Assembly (NCBI GenBank): GCA_037127315.1
Contig: JBBBDQ010001271.1
Span: 1-64,000 of the forward strand
Reading direction: 5' to 3'
Length of the DNA: 64,000 bases
Source: Ascarosepion bandense
Taxonomy: Eukaryota; Mollusca; Cephalopoda; Sepiida; Sepiidae
The position numbers and the translations under genes are program-made. Of the stretch, positions 27,301 through 36,355 are shown in pieces; position 1 is the first letter of the stretch, and every line of letters starts with the position of its first letter. The notes beneath the pieces were generated by a model. It had not been told where the DNA came from, did no database searches, and worked only from the letters and a program-made list of their open reading frames with translations.

Positions 27301-30114
27301 AGATCTGTTGGTGCTGCTCAGCAACCTTGACAAACTCGAGAAAGTCATTAGAAGAAACAATAATCTATACTAGCAGCAAACCACCTGCATAAATACAGGA
27401 AAAGATTTCCGCAGATATACAAAAATAGAAAGGGGTGTAAGACAAGGATGTGTCTTCTCACCGGATTTATTGAACTTATAGAGTTAGTCACCTATGGCAG
27501 AACCAGAAATTTTGCCAGGATTATTTATTTGTAGCAACAATCTTAAGAATAGTGAAGCGGCATTGGCCAAAATGAAGAGAAACAAAACAGGGATCAAAAA
27601 TGATGATACAGATGATGAAGACACTCGAAGCAACTTAAATGTGGTTCTACAGAAGGATACTAAGAATAAAATCGACTGAAAATATGACCAACAACATGCT
27701 TTAAAGAAAATGGGAATAAAAGGAATATTTATACTTAATATCAGGAAGAAACATTTGAAGTTTCTAGGACACATCATGAGGATAGAATGCTTAGAAAATT
27801 GGATACAAGAGAGGACAGACAGAAGACAAAATGAAGAAGGGATAAAAATACATGAGCTAGCTAGCCTGATTAAAGTGATGAATAAAACAGAGTTTAATAA
27901 AGATAACAAAAAATAAATTTATTATGCGCTGCAAAGGACAGCAAACAAAGGGACACGACACGTAGAAAAAGAATGTTGTGTAATTAATTTTGAAAAAATA
28001 TTTTCAATGGTAGAGAATTATTGTGCATATTACTTCTAAATTAGAAATATGTCATTTTTGTATATAAATGATTACAGTGTTAATATCAGACACAGAAAGA
28101 AAACTACAAAATATTCTACAGACGGTAGTGAAGGAAAGAGTGAAGAAAAGACTAAACCTCAAATGCAGGTAAACAACTCGCATGGTCGTTAATAAGAGGA
28201 TGAGTCCAAAATGCAAATTACAAATCGGAGGTACCATAATCAAATAAATAAAATTTAAATATCTGGTAAATGTTTTCACAGAGGGAAGAACGTGTGACAC
28301 TGAAATTCGAAGTCGCATTGAAAAGATGTATTTTAAAATTTTAGCGGTGTTTGAGTTTAAGTTTCAGTATTTTTAATGGCATATCAACCTCTTTAGGTTA
28401 TTTAATGCCAATAAGGTGGGGTTTTATAGTATATTTTTAATGTTTAGCTATAATGGGAAGTTTGGTTTAGACAGAGATTGATGAAAAATATTATTATTAT
28501 TATTATTTTATTTTGTTTTAGAAAACAGAATTTGTCTTCTAGTTTTGCAGTTAAAATGTATTGTAGTAATAATATTTTCCTTCAAACATGTATTGTTGGT
28601 TATATTTTTTCTTCAAAAATGTATATATTTTTATAAAAGTTTATTTTTATGTATAAATTTCTATAAAAGTATATATTTATATTTTCATGGTGTTTTGACT
28701 CCAGTTTAGGTGTTAACTATTTGCCTATAATTGGGACACTAACAGGTGCAACCACCCCGGGACCTGGGAACAACATCAATGAAGAGGTGGTTCCATGCTC
28801 CTCACAACCTCTAATCAGAGGCATTGCTACCGGGTGTAGTATATTGTCATACGCAGGACCATTTAAGCAGTGTATATAGAAATATAAATATTTTCTGAGA
28901 AACAAAGAAAAAAAGGGTACTGAACTGTTATTTGATATATTTGATACCTCTCCATATGTCAGTGAAGAGTAGACAATCTCCTCAGAATTGAATTAGATAA
29001 CGACAGCAACAAAAATGTGTTCTACAGAAGGCTGTTGAGGATACCATTGACTGAACTTGTGAGCCACAACGAATATTAGAGAAAACTGAAACACAAATGA
29101 AACAGACTTAACATCACGAAGGAACAGATGAAATTTCTAGGGCACCAAAATGCAGAATCAGGTCTTAGAAAATCTTATACTAAGTGGTCAGATTAAGGGT
29201 AAGAGAGACAGAAAAAACAGTGCTTGACCTATTTGGTGAGCTTGAGTAAATGGTTGTCGAAAATGGGTTTAAGAGAATTAATATTTAAACAAAATTTATT
29301 AAGTGCTTGAAGTTGTGGAGAGCCTTCATCACTAAAGTTCTGAGAGAACAGTGGTACATAGACCAAGAACTTTCTTTATTTGTTCGCTAAACGTGGCCAA
29401 AGTTGGCAAGGAAAAGAAAGAGGAAATATCTAGAAAATTCAGACTATGAACCCGCAACGAACGCGGTGAAAAATGGGTCCTGTGATGCATGGAACTGACC
29501 AGGTAATAGCCAACACCTGGTTCTAGGAATATCTTAGACGAATGGGAATTTACCTAGCAGGCCGACTCGCCGTTAACTCTTGGGAAAAGCAAGAATTGAA
29601 GAATGAATCTTCAATTCAAATTTCCTGTGTTAAACTGAGAGGTATTTTCCGTTTGTTTGTTTTGTTTGTTTTGTTTGTTTTTTTTATTTTTTTGTTTTTA
29701 TATATATCTGTGTTTTTGTCCCCCCCCCCCCCTTTTTCGGAGTTCATGCTTCATTTGGGAGGAAAAAAAAAAATTTTGAAATTTATATTTATTCTGCTAT
29801 GCGAAGCTACTTTGGCCGAGTTATCAGCAGCCATTACAGCTCCATGCCACGTGCTGTTCTTTGAATGGGAATTTACCTAGCAGGCCGACTCGCCGTTAAC
29901 TCTTGGGAAAAGCAAGAATTGAAGAATGAATCTTCAATTCAAATTTCCTGTGTTAAACTGAGAGGTATTTTCCGTTTGTTTGTTTTGTTTGTTTTTTTTA
30001 TTTTTTTGTTTTTATATATATCTGTGTTTTTGTCCCCCCCCCCCCTTTTTTTGGAGTTCATTTGGACTTTAACTAAGTTAAAACTTAGTTAAACTCCACT
30101 TTTGTAAGTTTGTA

Positions 30115-30150
<36 letters not shown>

Positions 30151-33100
30151 GGAGTAGATAGGTCACACTATCGCCCGGTCTATACTCCTCCCACGTCTAT
30201 TGAACTGGAGTAGAGGCTCGTTCCTTGTTTCCTGTTTAGGATGTGGTTTCCGGTTTTCACTCCTCTCTCTTCAGACCTTGGTACTGGTGCTTCCGCGAGT
30301 TTCCTGCGATCTGGCCGGTTGGTGGCAATGGCTCATCACTGTGAGGGTACCGGGTTGGCAGTTTCCTGGTTGCTGCTTCCGACTGGTAGTTAGGAGCCCT
30401 AACTCTTGCGTAGCGTCAAGAGCGGCTGCTCTGATCAACAGTTGTATAATATCGGGGTTCTTGTAGTGCCATGTCGCGCATGGATAGGTGTCCCTGCAAG
30501 CGCTTTCGGTGGGCAACCCCGAGGCCACACCTTGTTGCAGCCCTAGCCAGTCTCCCTCCCAGCACAGATCGTGGGTAATGACCGCCTGTATCCTCTACCC
30601 TAGGTCCCTTTCTATAAACAAAAAACATGACAAGACAAAACAGAAATGACCCTAAACCAGCTAAATCCAAACCACCTAAGCCCATTAACCTCTCCTTCAC
30701 TAATATCCGAGGCATTCGTACTAACTTTGCTAGTGTAGAAGCGTTCCTGCATGAAAAGTCCCCAGACATCCTCGCGCTCTGCGAAACTAACCTCAACTCA
30801 GCTATTCCCTACTCTGACCTCTTCATCCCTGGTTATCTTCCCCTTTTAAGGAAGGATTCTACTGTCCACATGCATGGGCTGGGTGTTTATGTCAGCGAAC
30901 ACCTCCCCATAACTAGGGTGACTTCACTCGAATCTACTGACCACCAATACATATGTCTCCGCTTGTCTCTCCTCAGTTCGGTTAGCTACCTATTCTTCCT
31001 TTACCGTTCTCCCTCCTCTCCTGACTGCTCCCTACTAGATAGCATTGCCGACGACATAGATAAGGCTATTTCCTATCACCCATTTGCCCACATATTTGTA
31101 TTTGGAGACCTCAATGCCCATCACTCTGAGTGGCTTGAAAACGCTGTTACTGATTCGGCGGGCATTCACGCCGCGAACTTTGCTATTTCCCAATCCCTTA
31201 CGCAAGTGGTGGACTTCCCCACTCGCTTCCCAAGCACACCCTCGGGTCATTCCTCACTGCTAGATATATGTTTCACCTCTGCGCCCGACGCCTGTCAAGT
31301 CTCGCAGCTTTGCCCTCTCGGCAACTCCGACCACGCTGTAGTCTCCCTCAGTATTTCTTTCCAATCTCACTCCCCCCAGGATCCCCCTACTCATAGAACC
31401 TCCTACCTCTACCAAAAAGCTGACTGGGATGCCTTTCGCGATTTCCTCTGCGACGTCCCCTGGGGAAAAGTGTTTGACCTATCAGTTGATGACTGTGCCT
31501 CTGAGGTCTCGTCATGGGTGAAAGCTGGCATTGATGCCTTCATACCCACCAGGAAGTATTGCTTAAAACCTCATTCCTCTCCGTGGTTCTCTCCGGCCTG
31601 CTCAGCCGCCATTGCCCACAGGAACCATTACTTCCATCTATTCCAGAGACAGCCAACTGATCACAATAGGCGCCTGTTCACATCCGCTCGCAGTGAGTGC
31701 AAGAGAACCCTAAATGACGCCAAACAGTTGTTTGCGGAGAGAATGCGACAGCACATAGCTGACCGCAAGTTCGGCTCCAAGGACTATTGGAGGATTTGTA
31801 AACGGGTGCTCAACAATAGGAAATCCTCAATACCTCCCTTAATCCATGGATTTGACGTTCTCACGTCATCTGCTGAGAAAGCTGAGTGCTTTGCCCGCAG
31901 ATTCTCATCCAACTCCACACTCGACTCGTCCGGAGTGCACCCACCCGACTTCCCTATTAGAACTGAGGCCAAACTGCATGACGTATATATTACCCCGACA
32001 ATAGTATCCAGAGTAATTTCAAAACTCGACCCCCATAAGGCGTGTGGAGACGATGGAATCCCGGTGATAGTCCTTAAGAGGTGTGTCCCTGAACTTTCCC
32101 CTGTCCTCTCTAAACTGTTTAACTACTGCCTTTCTGCTTCCTGCTTTCCTGCATGCTGGAAATTCTCCTCAGTCGTTCCTGTCTTTAAGAACTGTGGTGA
32201 ACCCTCGGACCCATCCAACTATCGCCCGATCAGTCTTCTACCAATATTCGGGAAAGTGTTCGAGGCTATAATAAATGCTGAAATAGTTCATCATCTCACC
32301 GCCCACAAACTGTTCTCCGACAGGCAATATGGATTCCGATTTGACAGGTCCACAGCCGACCTGCTAACTACTGTAACGGAGTACATGCTACAGGCCCTTG
32401 ATGAGTCTGACGAGGCTCGCGCGGTTGCTCTGGATATCTCCAAGGCTTTCGACAGGGTTTGGCACCCTGGCCTCCTATGCAAACTACGCGGTTATGGTAT
32501 TACCGGTCGCCTGCTTGACCTAATCCAATCTTTCTTAAATAACCGCAAAATGAAGGTCGTTCTGAATGGGCGTGCCTCTTCGTCCTACAGCACGAATGCT
32601 GGTGTCCCACAAGGCTCTATCCTGGGCCCAACGCTCTTCCTTATTTTCATCAACGACCTCCCAGATGAGATCAGGTCCCAAGTAGGCATCTACGCAGATG
32701 ACACTACAATATACTCCCGCTCCAGTAAGAAACCTGTCGTGGCGGACAGACAAAATCTCGCTGCTGACCTTGAGCGGGATCTACACTCTGTGGTGAACTG
32801 GGGCAAGAAGTGGCTTGTCAACTTCAATTCCTCGAAGACCAAGCTGTTGTCTGTCAACCATTACAGGCAACCTCTTCTGCCTCCCATAAGCATGGACCAG
32901 ATGATTCTCCCGGAGAGTAATACACTACGCCTCCTCGGACTTACCCTGTCCTCAGACCTCAAATGGAAGCACTATATTGAATCCATAGCAAAATCTACTG
33001 CTAAGAAGATTGGGTCACTATGTCGATCCAGGATGTTTTTTCCACCTGAATCCATCCTGCATATATACAAGTCAACCATCCGTCCGTGCATGGAGTACTG

Positions 33101-34458
33101 CTGCCATTTATGGTCAGGTGCCCCTGCCGTTCTCCTCAGTGTTCTCGACAAGCTCCAAAGGAGAGTCTGTAATGTGATAGGTTCTGATCTGGCGACTCGT
33201 CTGCAGCCACTTTCCCATCGTCGAAATGTGGCCTCCCTCTGTCTCTTCTATAAATACCTTCATGGCTTCTGCTCGGATGAGCTTAAGTCACTGATGCCTC
33301 CTCAACAGGTGTTTACCCGTTCAACCAGACTGGCAACTGGGTCCCACCCATTCACAGTCAGGTTAGCCAAACGCAGACGACAATTCTACTCCAGCAGCTT
33401 CCTCTCTCGCACTTCCCGCCTGTGGAACTCACTCCCGTATTCTTGCTTTCCTGACGGCTACGACCTCCAGAAATTTAAAAGCAAAGTTAATACTCACCTA
33501 CTAACCACTGGCCTCTAGCTCTCTCCCCTCCCCTGTATAACCTTCCCTTTCTCTCCGCCCATGTACCTGTCATTGCACCTGCTTTCTCAGTTTTCTATTG
33601 TTCCTTTCTAACTAGCTTGTACTCCTCACTCTTTTCTAATTAATCTTTCTACATTTATGTAACCCCCTGCACATCAGTGGCGTTTCTGCCTTGCTCGGGG
33701 TGAAATGATTAAAAAAAAAAAAAAAAAAAATATGAACATGCAGAAGCCCAGAAGGAGAAAAGATCGACTATATCAACAAGCGCTTCAGGAAAGCATTTGC
33801 TCACTGCAAAACCAATTAAAACGCTGACTGTGGAAGCGACCACCTCTGTATTATTTGTAAACTGAATTTTTCATATGCTAAAAAAATGAAACTAGGGAAA
33901 TTAAAGAAGCCTAACGTAACACTCCTAAAAGACACGAATCTGAAGGAAAAATATATGTAGTCTGAAAAAATACGAGGGACACAATGGAAACGGAATCTCG
34001 AAATGAGACGCACAAAGACAAACTTTACTACCATCAGCAAACAACATCATCTTAAAGGGAAATGTGTTTAGAAAGAAAAACAAATGGATCAGAAATGAGA
34101 TTCTCTACATGATGAAAAGTAGACAGAAAACAATGCTAAAACATAAGACAGAATATAGAAAACTATATACAGTGATACGAAACAAATGCAGACAGCTTAA
34201 AAAATGTGCAGAAATAGAGAAAATGAATATTACAGGGGATATCCATGAAAAATTAGATAACCTACACGACAATAGATATGCCCATTAACAGGATGCATAA
34301 AATCCAAGGACGGAACTCTCATATTAGAGAAAGATAAAACACTTCAGCGATGGAACCGAAACATTTTTTGCTTGATGAATGTGGTTTCTTCAGAGGTGTA
34401 ATTGCTTTTTATTGTGTTGACTATTCACACACAAAGATAACTGAATTGCAGCCAAGTC

Positions 34459-34516
<58 letters not shown>

Positions 34517-34574
34517 TAAATTAACCTAGTGAGCCAACAAACCTAGCAAGGTTTGACCTTAACGGATCTTCAAG

Positions 34575-34633
<59 letters not shown>

Positions 34634-35754
34634 AAGAGATAACTGGATGGTTGCGTATCGGTCAAATACAAATATCTATTTTCTTCTCATAATGCCACAG
34701 AATATTTGCGTTAGTATGCTAGAAAATAGAAGGTGTTTACATACGATAAGGAATATGTCCCGTATTTACGTAATTCTGTGCATACGTGTAATTTCGTAGC
34801 ATTTGGTAGCCGATATGCAGTGAGATGTCAGCGAATGTAGCTGTGTTATACTACAGCTAATATTATTGTTGTTAACAAGAAATCCGTCTCTACGTTTTTC
34901 GCATTCTTTAAATCAACATCGCTATGTCTTTTATAATATAGCATGCTCGCTCAAATAAATATGCAGTAATTTGAGCAATTAAGTAAAGTTTGAGAATTTT
35001 AGCTCATATAAGAACGAGCAAACAACCTACCCTGGTCAAAAGTTAAGGTAAAAGAAAAAAAATAATTTCTGAGAACTAGTAGGTGGGCTTCCACAACCGA
35101 GAAATCGACCCCGAAAAGACTAAAAGTTAGATTGTATTAAACTAATAAGTTTATTGGTTAATAACTATTTTCCCAATTTTTAAATATCTATTTTAAGGTG
35201 ACAAAATGTTGTTGATCATTTTCCGGTGTAAGTATTCAAAATTTCATAGCAGAAAACAAATGAAATTTCAAAAGTCCATAGTGCGTTTGTGATAACGTCA
35301 CTGATTGGTTAAGAAATGCAAATATAGAAATGCCCTCACAGTGATATTAATTCTTTTTTTTTTCCTTTTACTTTTTTTTTAACACTCAGTAATCCTTTGC
35401 TTCTTAGAGGTTTTATTGGCTTGCTTGTAATTCTGATCAGTTAATCTCATCAGTGTTCGGCATATAAAATAAAGAAGAAAGAAAATATTGCAAATAATTT
35501 CAAATCTGATTTCTATTATTGAGAAAGTAAGAAATCTGATATTAACGACGACACAGGATACAAAGTTTAATTTTTTAAGTGAATGATAAAAAAACATCTT
35601 TACTTACTGTTAGGGTTTGTATGCCACTCTGTAAAAAAGAAAAATACAATGGGTCATTATTTAAAATAAAAAATGTTTGATCATTTCGTTAAATATGATT
35701 TCTTAATGTTTACTTGAAGTATAAAAACAATGATTTTAAGATTTATAAACAGAC

Positions 35755-35801
<47 letters not shown>

Positions 35802-35808
35802 TGAACAG

Positions 35809-35857
<49 letters not shown>

Positions 35858-35864
35858 TGAACAG

Positions 35865-35901
<37 letters not shown>

Positions 35902-35906
35902 TGAAC

Positions 35907-35963
<57 letters not shown>

Positions 35964-36289
35964 TGAATAGAAATAGATAGATCTTATTAAGTCAACAGCG
36001 TAGATCTATTTAGACTTGCGCCAGTTGCTTTTGTTTTTATCTGTCTGTCATCCACGTGTTTTTTACACTTCTTCAGAATATTAAAAGTGAAGACTTACCC
36101 TGAGGGGTGTCTGAATCTGTGTCGTTTTGTGCAACTGTGTCAACAGTCAGGCCTACGGAAGCAAACGAAAAAGAAAAATACAATGAGTCATTATTTAAAA
36201 TAAAAAAATGTTTAATCATTTCATTAAATATGATGTTCTAACGTTTTGTTAAAGTATACATACAATGTTTTAGTAATATATAATCGAAC

Positions 36290-36355
<66 letters not shown>

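Larger units (their letters stand above)
29542..33730 (+). mobile_element. Full-length non-LTR retrotransposon (Jockey/CR1-like LINE)
   Basis: About 4.2 kb: leader with tandem 323-bp units (29542-30067), a T-rich run (30119-30146), the head unit (30151-30260, cccggtctatactcctccca, ggatgtggtttccgg), one ORF (30627-33518), a short 3' UTR with the family terminus (gcacatcagtggcgtttctgcc, ggggtgaaatgatt) and a poly(A) tail (33711-33730). It interrupts an RTE relic (29440-29541 resuming at 33731), which fixes both ends. No clear target-site duplication could be identified. No ORF1/gag with zinc knuckles is visible in the leader. Confidence 0.85.

Noticed and set aside
35755..35990. Regular repeats with spacers that might suggest a CRISPR-like array
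   Set aside because: Plain GATA tetranucleotide arrays in a eukaryotic intron; no unique spacers or cas genes.
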